From Flavicella sp964230805 (GTDB lineage Bacteria > Bacteroidota > Bacteroidia > Flavobacteriales > Flavobacteriaceae), in the NCBI GenBank assembly GCA_964230805.1, contig CAXRIA010000007.1, forward strand, positions 1 to 21,660: a stretch of 21,660 bases of DNA. Reading direction: 5' to 3'. Shown here piece after piece: positions 1 through 6,755 of the stretch. The first letter of the stretch is position 1. Each line of letters starts with the position of its first letter. The notes beneath the pieces are model-generated. The model saw only the letters and a list, made by a program, of their open reading frames with translations, was not told the DNA's origin and did no database searches. A program made the translations under genes and the position numbers.

Positions 1-16
1 AAGATAAAATAAGTTT

Positions 17-24
17 TATATTTG
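17..24 (+). promoter_or_regulatory. -7 promoter box for tRNA-Asn
   Basis: TATATTTG matches the Bacteroidota -7 consensus TAnnTTTG exactly and lies 36 bases before the tRNA. The -33 element would fall at or beyond the window edge, so it cannot be checked. Confidence 0.55.
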
Positions 25-29
25 CACTC

Positions 30-50
30 GCAAAACAAAACATGTTTTGC
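30..50 (+). repeat. 8-bp inverted repeat ahead of tRNA-Asn
   Basis: GCAAAACA (30-37) and TGTTTTGC (43-50) are perfect reverse complements around a 5-base loop. The hairpin lies between the -7 box and the mature tRNA, so it would be in the 5' leader removed by RNase P. There is no T-run after it, so it is not a terminator. Its function is unknown. Confidence 0.5.
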
Positions 51-60
51 TGGAGCAACT

Positions 61-134
61 TCCTCCTTAGCTCAGTTGGTTAGAGCATCTGACTGTTAAT
101 CAGAGGGTCCTTGGTTCGAGCCCAAGAGGGGGAG
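61..134 (+). tRNA. tRNA-Asn (anticodon GTT)
   Basis: A full cloverleaf can be drawn. The acceptor is 61-67 paired with 127-133, with one T-G wobble. T8-A9 are followed by the D-arm GCTC/GAGC. The anticodon stem TCTGA/TCAGA closes the loop CTGTTAA, with GTT at 95-97. The T-arm CTTGG/CCAAG carries TTCGAGC. The discriminator is G134, as expected for tRNA-Asn. CCA is not encoded and must be added after transcription. Confidence 0.97.
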
Positions 135-142
135 CAAAAAAT

Positions 143-173
143 AAAAAAGCAGCCTTTGGGTTGCTTTTTTTTT
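143..173 (+). terminator. Intrinsic terminator after tRNA-Asn
   Basis: GCAGCC (149-154) pairs with GGTTGC (159-164) around a short loop, flanked by an A-run on the left and nine T on the right (165-173). It starts shortly after the end of tRNA-Asn and separates it from tRNA-Ala. Confidence 0.8.
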
Positions 174-297
174 GTGAATTTACTTTTTGTTTGTCTTGAT
201 GCAAGCATACAGAATTCGAATCGTAACGATTGCAAAGGCAAAAAGGAGTTTTTATATAGTGAGATCAAGAAACTTTGCTATATTAGCGGCATATTTC

Positions 298-371
298 GGG
301 GATGTAGCTCAGCTGGCTAGAGCGCTTGACTGGCAGTCAAGAGGTCGTGGGTTCGACTCCCATCTTCTCCA
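298..371 (+). tRNA. tRNA-Ala (anticodon GGC)
   Basis: The acceptor is 298-304 (GGGGATG) with 364-370 (CTTCTCC). It contains the G3-U70 wobble (300/368), the main identity element for alanyl-tRNA synthetase. The pair 6-67 is a T-T mismatch. The anticodon stem CTTGA/TCAAG closes CTGGCAG, with GGC at 332-334. The T-arm is GTGGG/CCCAT with loop TTCGACT. The discriminator is A371 and CCA is not encoded. A box TATATTAG (279-286), one base off the -7 consensus, lies 11 bases upstream and may be the promoter. Confidence 0.96.
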
Positions 372-407
372 CTTTGAAGCACAGCAAAGTTGTGGATAAA
401 AGCATAA

Positions 408-438
408 AAAGCCCTGCAAATGTATTTGTAAGGGCTTT
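408..438 (+). terminator. Hairpin terminator after tRNA-Ala
   Basis: AAAGCCCT (408-415) and AGGGCTTT (431-438) are perfect complements, and the inner bases GCAAAT/ATTTGT can extend the stem. The T-run after it is interrupted by G, so termination may be moderate. It lies 36 bases past the end of tRNA-Ala. Confidence 0.6.
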
Positions 439-488
439 GTTGGTTTTATACATCGGGGCTGAAAGGACAGTTTGCTGTATTTCCTAAA

Positions 489-531
489 AGGGATGCAAGG
501 GAAAAACCGAAGGTTACTCCCATCTTCTCCA
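489..531 (+). pseudogene. Decayed tRNA-Ala copy
   Basis: The 17 bases at 516-532 are identical to 356-372, the 3' end of the intact tRNA-Ala plus one base. Just before them GGTT (512-515) matches 350-353, with only the CG of the T-loop missing. At 490-495 GGGATG matches the 5' acceptor of the intact gene (299-304). Upstream, TTTGCTGTATT (471-481) differs by one base from TTTGCTATATT (274-284), found ahead of the intact gene. The D-arm and anticodon arm are gone, leaving about 43 nt of an original 74. A terminator still follows. I infer a tandem duplication followed by internal deletion. It cannot make a working tRNA. Confidence 0.7.
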
Positions 532-544
532 CAAAAAAACAATG

Positions 545-574
545 AAAGACGTGTCGAAAGGCAGGTCTTTTTTT
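545..574 (+). terminator. Intrinsic terminator after the tRNA remnant
   Basis: AAAGAC (545-550) pairs with GTCTTT (565-570). The stem continues past a single G-G mismatch to a GAAA tetraloop, and a run of eight T (568-575 less one, ending in TTTT at 571-574) follows. It is well formed although the tRNA before it is broken, as expected if the remnant was once a complete unit. Confidence 0.75.
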
Positions 575-668
575 GCAGGGCAACACGACAGATAGATTTT
601 TAAAAAACACAACGAAAAGCCTAATTTTTTTGATTTTTTTACAAGCTTTTTTCAGTTTTGATGCATTT

Positions 669-701
669 TTTGTAAAAGTTCTACAATTTTTGTTATATTT
701 G
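669..701 (+). promoter_or_regulatory. Promoter of the surface lipoprotein gene
   Basis: The -7 box TATATTTG (694-701) is an exact TAnnTTTG match. A TTTG at 669-672 could be the -33 element with a 21-base spacer, inside the 17-23 range known for Flavobacterium. Transcription would start near 705, giving a leader of about 40 bases. Confidence 0.65.
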
Positions 702-744
702 AGACAAACAAAATTTTATTGTAAAACCTTAACAACCCTACCCC

Positions 745-1221
745 ATGAAAAATTTTAAGATTATTTACGCCCTTGCCTTTGTGGTATTTGCTTCCTGTTC
801 GTCTTCTGATGATGACGAAGTTGTTGCAGGGGGAAATGATGATAGCACTACTCCCAAAACTGTGTTTGAACGACTGCAAAACAACACCTACAAACAGATT
901 GAAAAGCCAGGTGATTGTTTATTTTGTGAAGACGAAATAAACTACTATTCATTCACGAGTCAAAGCCTTATTATCAATGGAACCACACTTAATGGGACTT
1001 GTGAGGATTTTGAAGTCAATGCAATTGGCGATTGTGAGGGTTGCGCTGTCATTATAGAAGACACGGTTGATAAACTTGTTGTAGCTCCACCAGGGTCGCC
1101 AGTAAATCAAACAGTTACATTTCTTTCCGAGACTCAAATTCAAATTGAATTTCCTGTTCCCCTTTTTGGTGCTACTTGGACAGCCGATTTGTACGAAGAT
1201 GATGTTCCAGATTGTCAATAG
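745..1221 (+). CDS. Surface-exposed lipoprotein of unknown function
   Basis: A 158-residue protein with a lipoprotein signal: MKNFK, a hydrophobic stretch, then FASC with the lipidated cysteine at residue 18. The mature protein starts CSSSDDDE. A serine followed by acidic residues just after the cysteine matches the lipoprotein export signal that sends Bacteroidota lipoproteins to the cell surface. The mature part is acidic and has six further cysteines in a CxxC, C, CxxC, C pattern, which could form disulfides. No family is recognised. The ATG at 745 directly precedes the signal peptide, so this start is chosen. It stands alone, with its own promoter and terminator. Surface location is inferred; the lipoprotein call is firm. 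Confidence 0.8.
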   Translation: MKNFKIIYALAFVVFASCSSSDDDEVVAGGNDDSTTPKTVFERLQNNTYKQIEKPGDCLFCEDEINYYSFTSQSLIINGTTLNGTCEDFEVNAIGDCEGCAVIIEDTVDKLVVAPPGSPVNQTVTFLSETQIQIEFPVPLFGATWTADLYEDDVPDCQ

Positions 1222-1330
1222 GTATGTGCATAAAATTAGGAATAATATCGCAGTTTAATGCTTTTAAAAAATGTTTGTAACTGACTTGTGATCAATGACA
1301 AAGTTATTCCTGATGTAACTAGAACACATA

Positions 1331-1360
1331 AAAAAACCCTTCCTTGTGAAGGGTTGTTTG
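1331..1360. terminator. Terminator between the two lipoprotein genes
   Basis: AACCCTTC (1335-1342) pairs perfectly with GAAGGGTT (1348-1355) around CTTGT. A run of A precedes it and T-rich sequence follows, so it can stop transcription in both directions. It lies between the convergent genes ending at 1221 and 1441. Confidence 0.75.
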
Positions 1361-1440
1361 TTTGATGTTCAAAGTTGTCAAACATGCACGCACAATTTTC
1401 CGAATTCTCGAACCATCAAGAAGCCCTCAATACCAAACCT

Positions 1441-1593
1441 TTAATTTCTTTTTTGAGAATATTTGTTGGAATGTACATTGGGTGGTAAATCGGGCACCTT
1501 AAATTCCACTTTTTGAGATTCGTTGATTTCTTTGGTCGATGCACACGCACAAAAGACAAAACACGCGGATAAAATAATTACTAATTTCTTCAT
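1441..1593 (-). CDS. Small lipoprotein, 50 residues, unknown function
   Basis: A short reading frame starting MKKLVIIL with a hydrophobic core and cysteines at residues 11, 15 and 17. Either LSAC (8-11) or FCAC (14-17) could be the lipobox. The second gives the more usual signal length and a mature start of CASTKEIN. The remaining roughly 33 residues are polar and basic, with PDLPPN in the middle. The frame is open for 16 more codons upstream, but the ATG at 1593 places the signal peptide at the N-terminus, so it is preferred. No family is recognised and no clear promoter was found. It may be a minor envelope peptide, and being this small it could also be non-functional. Confidence 0.6.
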   Translation of the reverse strand: MKKLVIILSACFVFCACASTKEINESQKVEFKVPDLPPNVHSNKYSQKRN

Positions 1594-1896
1594 AAGCTTT
1601 CTATTTTTAGTTTTCTTTAAGATACGGAGAAAAAGAAACATTTTTCTTCAGATTCCTGAAAATCGAAATCAAGAAGATACAAAAGAGGTGTTTTAGCGAA
1701 CAAGTGGAAGTAATTTAGAACCTTCAAAATTAGCCATCGTAGTGGTTTGGGATCTATGTTTTTGTTTGACAAGGGTTTAATTCAAATAAGACAACGAGTG
1801 AATGGTGTAAAAAGTTTGAAAAACATTGCAGTATTCATTGTTAGATTCGTACTTTTGGAGCCGATTTTAAAGAGATACTAAAATAAATATTTTAAG
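1594..1896. other. Intergenic region upstream of leuC
   Basis: About 300 AT-rich bases between divergent genes. Apart from the leuC promoter at its right end, nothing was seen: no convincing reading frame, no leader peptide rich in leucine codons, no T-box or riboswitch fold. Confidence 0.5.
1826..1857 (+). promoter_or_regulatory. Promoter of the leu operon
   Basis: The -7 box TACTTTTG (1850-1857) matches TAnnTTTG exactly. TTG at 1826-1828 is a candidate -33 with a 21-base spacer. The start site would be near 1861, giving a leader of about 36 bases, too short for a peptide-based attenuator. Confidence 0.65.
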
Positions 1897-3303
1897 ATGG
1901 CAAAAACATTATTTGACAAGGTATGGGATTCACACGTGGTGCGTAAAGTAGAAGACGGACCAGATGTGTTTTTTATCGACCGTCATTTTATCCATGAAGT
2001 TACAAGTCCAGTAGCATTTTTAGGACTGGAAAACAGAGGGAATAGCGTGGTGTATCCTGAGCGCACTTTCGCAACGGCAGATCACAATACCCCAACCATC
2101 AATCAGCATTTGCCCGTGGAAGATCCGCTGTCTGCAAATCAATTGGATGCTTTGGAGAAAAATGCAAAAAAACACGGCATTTCTCACTGGGGCTTAGGAG
2201 ATGTGAACAACGGGATTGTGCACATTGTAGGGCCAGAGAATGGAATTACCTTACCCGGTGCTACGATTGTTTGTGGAGATTCACACACATCAACACACGG
2301 AGCTTTTGGAGCCATCGCTTTTGGGATCGGAACTTCAGAGGTAGAAATGGTGTTGTCAACGCAGTGTATCATGCAACCCAAACCTAAAAAAATGCGTATC
2401 AACGTAAATGGAAAATTAGGTCTGGGCGTAACACCAAAAGACGTGGCTTTGTACATCATTGCACAACAAACTACTTCCGGAGCTACTGGTTATTTTGTGG
2501 AATATGCAGGAGATGTTTTTGAAGACATGACCATGGAAGGTCGAATGACTGTATGTAACTTGTCTATTGAAATGGGAGCGCGTGGAGGAATGATCGCGCC
2601 AGATCAAAAGACCTTTGATTACATTGCAGGTCGTTCTCAAACACCAAAAGGAGCGGATTGGGACAAGGCCATGACCTACTGGGAAACCTTAAAAACAGAT
2701 GAAGGAGCGGAGTTTGACGTTGAATTCAATTACAATGCATCTGATATTGAGCCGATGATTACCTACGGAACAAATCCGGGTATGGGAATGGGAGTTACAA
2801 AATCTATTCCGACAGCAGATGCTGTAGAGGGAGGAGAAGAAACCTACAAAAAATCGCTTGGATATATGGATTTCAACGAAGGAGATGCGATGATTGGTAA
2901 AACCATCGATTATATTTTCTTGGGGTCATGTACAAACGGTCGAATTGAGGATTTTAGAGCCTTTTGTTCCATTATAAAGGGGAAAAAGAAAGCAGCTCAC
3001 GTAACGGCATGGTTGGTGCCAGGATCACACAAAGTGGTAGATCAAATCAAAGCGGAAGGCTTGGATAAAATTATCGAAGAAGCAGGATTTGTTTTGAGAG
3101 AGCCAGGATGTTCCGCTTGTTTGGCGATGAACGATGATAAAATTCCAGCAGGGAAGCTATCGGTTTCAACCTCTAACAGAAATTTTGAAGGTCGTCAAGG
3201 ACCCGGATCGAGAACTTTGTTGGCGTCTCCATTAGTAGCTGCGGCTTCTGCTGTAGAAGGTGTCGTAACAGATCCAAGAACAATCTTAAACGCAAACGCT
3301 TAA
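1897..3303 (+). CDS. leuC: 3-isopropylmalate dehydratase large subunit
   Basis: The 468-residue large subunit of isopropylmalate isomerase, which with LeuD converts 2-isopropylmalate to 3-isopropylmalate in leucine synthesis in the cytosol. The length is normal for bacterial LeuC. The three cysteines that hold the [4Fe-4S] cluster are at 345 (LGSCTNGR), 405 and 408 (EPGCSAC). Other aconitase-family blocks are visible: ADHNTPT at 61-67, CGDSHTSTHGAFG at 126-138, and STSNRNFEGRQG near 424-435. The ATG at 1897 gives the usual N-terminus MAKTLFDKVWDSHVV. It is the first gene of leuCDAB, 12 bases before leuD. Confidence 0.97.
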   Translation: MAKTLFDKVWDSHVVRKVEDGPDVFFIDRHFIHEVTSPVAFLGLENRGNSVVYPERTFATADHNTPTINQHLPVEDPLSANQLDALEKNAKKHGISHWGLGDVNNGIVHIVGPENGITLPGATIVCGDSHTSTHGAFGAIAFGIGTSEVEMVLSTQCIMQPKPKKMRINVNGKLGLGVTPKDVALYIIAQQTTSGATGYFVEYAGDVFEDMTMEGRMTVCNLSIEMGARGGMIAPDQKTFDYIAGRSQTPKGADWDKAMTYWETLKTDEGAEFDVEFNYNASDIEPMITYGTNPGMGMGVTKSIPTADAVEGGEETYKKSLGYMDFNEGDAMIGKTIDYIFLGSCTNGRIEDFRAFCSIIKGKKKAAHVTAWLVPGSHKVVDQIKAEGLDKIIEEAGFVLREPGCSACLAMNDDKIPAGKLSVSTSNRNFEGRQGPGSRTLLASPLVAAASAVEGVVTDPRTILNANA

Positions 3304-3315
3304 AAATAGAACACA

Positions 3316-3915
3316 ATGGCTTACGATAAATTTGAAGTATTAACAAGTACAGCGTATCCTTTACCAACAGAGAATGTGGATACCGATCAAATCATTCCTG
3401 CTCGTTTCTTAAAAGCGACAGAGCGTAAAGATTTTGATATCAATTTTTTCCGTGATTGGAGATACAATGCCGATGGAACACCGAAAACAGATTTTCCGTT
3501 AAACCAAGAAAAATACGCAGGGTCGAAAATCCTTGTCGGAGGAAGAAATTTTGGTTCCGGATCTTCTAGAGAACACGCTGCCTGGTCTGTCTATGATTTT
3601 GGATTGCGCTGTGTGATCTCCTCAGAATTTGCAGATATTTTTAAAAACAACTGCTTGAATGTAGGGGTATTGCCAGTACAAGTTTCAACCGAATTCTCAG
3701 ACAAATTGTTTGCAGCAATTGAGGCAGATCCAAAAACAGAAATCAAAGTAGACCTGCCAAACCAAACAGTTACCTTGGTGGCTACTGGAGAATCAGAGTC
3801 TTTTGCAATCAACGGATATAAAAAAGGCAATATGTTGAATGGATTTGACGATATCGATTATTTAAAAAATATCGAAGGAGAAATTTCTGCCTTTGCTGAA
3901 AAACGCCCTTTCTAA
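3316..3915 (+). CDS. leuD: 3-isopropylmalate dehydratase small subunit
   Basis: A 199-residue swivel-domain subunit that pairs with LeuC. The N-terminal block NVDTDQIIPARFL (20-32) and the loop NFGSGSSREHA (78-88), which binds substrate in the aconitase family, are intact. Length and start are typical of LeuD. It follows leuC by 12 bases and is almost certainly cotranscribed with it. A strong hairpin comes 25 bases after the stop codon, before leuA. Confidence 0.97.
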   Translation: MAYDKFEVLTSTAYPLPTENVDTDQIIPARFLKATERKDFDINFFRDWRYNADGTPKTDFPLNQEKYAGSKILVGGRNFGSGSSREHAAWSVYDFGLRCVISSEFADIFKNNCLNVGVLPVQVSTEFSDKLFAAIEADPKTEIKVDLPNQTVTLVATGESESFAINGYKKGNMLNGFDDIDYLKNIEGEISAFAEKRPF

Positions 3916-3940
3916 AAAGGAAGTTTTTTTTAGATATGGA

Positions 3941-3978
3941 CAAAAAGCGTTTCAACATTTTGTGTTGAACGCTTTTTG
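3941..3978 (+). terminator. Long hairpin between leuD and leuA
   Basis: CAAAAAGCGTTTCAACA (3941-3957) pairs with TGTTGAACGCTTTTTG (3963-3978), with one bulged base and a 5-base loop. The five T of the 3' arm lie inside the stem. It has the shape of an intrinsic terminator but sits inside the operon, so it could give partial termination, protect the leuCD message, or mark the end of a leuCD unit. An imperfect -7 box, TAGTTTTC (4003-4010), follows before leuA. Confidence 0.6.
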
Positions 3979-4032
3979 TGGATTAAATAAGGCAGCGTAA
4001 AATAGTTTTCAAAAACTTTGAATCGTTTAAAA

Positions 4033-5559
4033 ATGAAGAAAAGAAAAATAGAAATCATGGACACAACACTCCGCGATGGTGAACAAACCTCAGGAGTGTC
4101 TTTTTCGGTTTCAGAAAAGCTGACCATTGCAAAACTATTGCTCGAGGAATTGAGAGTAGATCGTATTGAAATAGCTTCGGCAAGAGTCTCGAAAGGAGAG
4201 TTGGAAGCGGTTCAAAGCATCACCTCATGGGCAGCAGAAAACGATTTTTTAAACAAAGTAGAAGTGTTGACATTTGTCGATGGAGGAAAGTCCATCCAAT
4301 GGATGTTAGAATCAGGAGCAAAGGTTCAAAATTTATTGACCAAAGGGTCTTTGAATCATTTGACACATCAATTGAAAAAAACACCCGAAGCCCATTTTTC
4401 CGAAATTGCAGAGAGCATTGCTTTGGCCAAAGAGAATGGAATCGAAACCAATGTGTATTTGGAAGATTGGAGCAATGGAATGCGCAATTCGTCGGACTAT
4501 GTTTTTCAGTTTTTAGACTTTTTAACGACGCAAGACATCAAAAGGGTACTTTTGCCCGATACATTGGGCGTATTGACTCCAAAAGAGTCCTTTGCCTTTC
4601 TCAAACAACTGAGAGAAAAATACCCGTCCACTCATTTTGATTTTCACGCGCACAACGATTATGATTTAAGTGTGGCCAATGTTATGGAAGCCTTGGAGGC
4701 CGGTGTGAATGGACTGCATTTGACGGTGAACGGAATGGGGGAAAGGGCAGGAAACGCTCCTTTGGCAAGTGTCATTGCGGTGATCAATGACTTTTTACCC
4801 TCTTTAGAAATTAGCGTAGAAGAATCTTCGTTGAATAAGGTTAGCAAACTTGTGGAAAATTTTTCAGGATTTCGAATTCCTGTGAACAAGCCCGTTGTGG
4901 GAGCCAATGTGTTTACACAAACAGCCGGAATTCATGCAGATGGTGACAACAAAAAAAATCTTTATTTCAATGATTTGTTGCCCGAACGTTTCGGAAGAAA
5001 ACGAAAATATGCGCTCGGGAAAACTTCGGGAAAAGCGAACATTCAAAAAAACTTACAAGATTTAGGGTTGCAATTGAATGACGAGGATTTGAAAAAAGTG
5101 ACCCAGCGAATCATTGAGTTGGGTGATAAAAAAGAATTGGTGACGCAGGAGGATTTGCCCTACATCATTTCAGATGTGTTGGACAGTTCCTCGTATGAAG
5201 AAAAGATCACAGTTGAGAGCTATGTATTGACACATGCCAGTGGCTTGAAGCCTTCGACTACGGTTGCGTTAAAAATCAATGGAGAAACTTTTGAGGCCAA
5301 TGCGCATGGAGATGGTCAGTTTGACGCTTTTATGAATGCCGTAAAAAAATTGTACGCGGCACATACAAATAAAACCTTGCCCAAGTTAATTGATTATGCC
5401 GTACGCATTCCACCAGGATCGAATTCAGATGCCTTGTGTGAAACCATCATTACCTGGAAAAGTGGAAAAAAAGAATTCGTTACCCGTGGTTTGGATTCCG
5501 ACCAAACGGTATCAGCGATTACAGCGACACAGAAAATGTTGAACATATTAGAAATGTAG
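4033..5559 (+). CDS. leuA: 2-isopropylmalate synthase-type enzyme
   Basis: A 508-residue DRE-TIM metallolyase with a C-terminal regulatory domain. The catalytic motif TTLRDGEQ is at 11-18, the metal-binding HAHND at 205-209, NGMGERAGNAPL at 233-244, and GIHADG at 299-304. The last ~120 residues fit the LeuA allosteric dimerisation domain that senses the end product. The expected reaction joins acetyl-CoA and 2-ketoisovalerate, and the leuCD and leuB neighbours support that. The sequence belongs to a branch also containing citramalate and related synthases, and GIHADG differs from the GIHQDG of classical LeuA, so pyruvate as substrate is not excluded. The ATG at 4033 is preferred over an in-frame TTG at 4018. 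Confidence 0.9.
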   Translation: MKKRKIEIMDTTLRDGEQTSGVSFSVSEKLTIAKLLLEELRVDRIEIASARVSKGELEAVQSITSWAAENDFLNKVEVLTFVDGGKSIQWMLESGAKVQNLLTKGSLNHLTHQLKKTPEAHFSEIAESIALAKENGIETNVYLEDWSNGMRNSSDYVFQFLDFLTTQDIKRVLLPDTLGVLTPKESFAFLKQLREKYPSTHFDFHAHNDYDLSVANVMEALEAGVNGLHLTVNGMGERAGNAPLASVIAVINDFLPSLEISVEESSLNKVSKLVENFSGFRIPVNKPVVGANVFTQTAGIHADGDNKKNLYFNDLLPERFGRKRKYALGKTSGKANIQKNLQDLGLQLNDEDLKKVTQRIIELGDKKELVTQEDLPYIISDVLDSSSYEEKITVESYVLTHASGLKPSTTVALKINGETFEANAHGDGQFDAFMNAVKKLYAAHTNKTLPKLIDYAVRIPPGSNSDALCETIITWKSGKKEFVTRGLDSDQTVSAITATQKMLNILEM

Positions 5560-5621
5560 TTTTAAGAAAACAAATGACAAACAATTGACTCGAAGGAGTT
5601 TACCATAATAAAAACAAAAAA

Positions 5622-6677
5622 ATGAAATTAAACATCGCCCTTTTAGCCGGAGACGGAATAGGACCCGAAGTAATTGATCAGGCAGTAAAAGTATCTGATG
5701 CAGTTGCTAAAAAATTTGGACATGAAATTACTTGGAAACCTGCTTTGACAGGTGCTGCTGCAATTGACGCGGTAGGAGAGCCATATCCTGATGAAACCCA
5801 CGAGATTTGCGTGTCTTCAGATGCCGTACTTTTTGGGGCTATCGGACATCCAACATTTGACAACGATCCTTCTGCAACGGTGCGTCCAGAACAAGGTTTG
5901 TTAAAAATGCGTAAAAAATTAGGTTTGTTTGCCAATGTGCGTCCAACCTTTACCTTTCCTTCTTTGTTAGACAAGTCTCCCTTAAAAAGAGAGCGTATTG
6001 AAGGAACAGATTTGGTTTTCTTGAGAGAATTGACTGGAGGAATTTACTTTGGAGAAAAAGGAAGAAGAGAAGGAGGAGATACCGCTTTTGACAACTGTGT
6101 TTACACACGAGAAGAAGTGCAACGTTTGGCGAAAAAAGGTTTTGAATTGGCCATGACGCGTTCCAAAAAACTGTGTTGTGTAGACAAGGCAAATGTGTTG
6201 GAAACTTCACGTTTGTGGAGAGAAACGGTACAAGCGATGGAAAAAGAGTATCCAGAAGTAGAAGTTTCCTACGAATTTGTAGATGCGGTAGCGATGCGTT
6301 TGGTACAATGGCCGAACTCATACGATGTATTGATTACGGAAAACCTATTTGGAGATATTTTAACAGACGAAGCTTCTGTGATTTCCGGATCTATGGGCTT
6401 GATGCCCTCTGCTTCTATGGGGGCTGAGATTGCTTTGTTTGAGCCTATTCACGGTTCTTATCCACAAGCAACAGGATTGAACATTGCCAATCCGATGGCA
6501 ACGATCTTGTCGGCTGCGATGATGTTTGAAAACTTCGGATTGCAAGAAGAAGGAAAGGCCATCAGAGCTGCTGTCAACAAAGCATTGTCTGAAGGTGTTG
6601 TGACAGAGGATTTGGCTGAAGGAGGAAAATCATACGGTACTACAGAAGTAGGAGATTGGTTGGCCGAAAACATCTAA
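5622..6677 (+). CDS. leuB: 3-isopropylmalate dehydrogenase
   Basis: A 351-residue NAD-dependent beta-decarboxylating dehydrogenase that turns 3-isopropylmalate into the precursor of 2-ketoisocaproate. Visible landmarks are GDGIGPE (10-16), RELTGGIYFG (135-144), catalytic lysine 189 in VDKANV, metal-binding aspartates 221, 245 and 249 (DAVAM, GDILTDEAS), and the NAD-binding segment EPIHGSYPQATG (274-285). Length is typical. It lies 62 bases after leuA and ends the operon just before a strong terminator. Confidence 0.97.
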   Translation: MKLNIALLAGDGIGPEVIDQAVKVSDAVAKKFGHEITWKPALTGAAAIDAVGEPYPDETHEICVSSDAVLFGAIGHPTFDNDPSATVRPEQGLLKMRKKLGLFANVRPTFTFPSLLDKSPLKRERIEGTDLVFLRELTGGIYFGEKGRREGGDTAFDNCVYTREEVQRLAKKGFELAMTRSKKLCCVDKANVLETSRLWRETVQAMEKEYPEVEVSYEFVDAVAMRLVQWPNSYDVLITENLFGDILTDEASVISGSMGLMPSASMGAEIALFEPIHGSYPQATGLNIANPMATILSAAMMFENFGLQEEGKAIRAAVNKALSEGVVTEDLAEGGKSYGTTEVGDWLAENI

Positions 6678-6690
6678 AAGAAATACGATT

Positions 6691-6727
6691 AAAAAAGGCT
6701 GTTTGAATTTTCAAACAGCCTTTTTTT
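6691..6727. terminator. Bidirectional terminator of leuB and the glycogen cluster
   Basis: GGCTGTTTGA (6697-6706) pairs with TCAAACAGCC (6711-6720) around a 4-base loop. Six A precede and seven T follow, so it works on both strands. It separates the convergent leu operon and GH31 gene. Confidence 0.92.
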
Positions 6728-6755
6728 GTTTTTGAGTTTTTGTTGTTTTCTTTTT

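Noticed and set aside
111..399. Short + strand frames over the tRNA region
   Set aside because: They run through the tRNAs and a terminator and have no coding character.
356..532. A genomic island bounded by the 17-bp direct repeats
   Set aside because: The repeats enclose only about 150 bases with no gene and no integrase; tRNA duplication and decay explains more of the matches.
309..542. A - strand frame with WESNPRPLDC and GEDGSNLR
   Set aside because: These are the well-known false peptides from reading tRNA genes backwards. The two copies helped reveal the tRNA-Ala remnant.
1594..1896. Leader peptide, T-box or leucine riboswitch for the leu operon
   Set aside because: The likely start site leaves only about 36 leader bases, with no leucine-codon run and no anti-terminator fold.
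4018..4032. TTG start for leuA at 4018
   Set aside because: The ATG at 4033 gives a normal N-terminus just before the first barrel strand, and the five extra residues have no family support.
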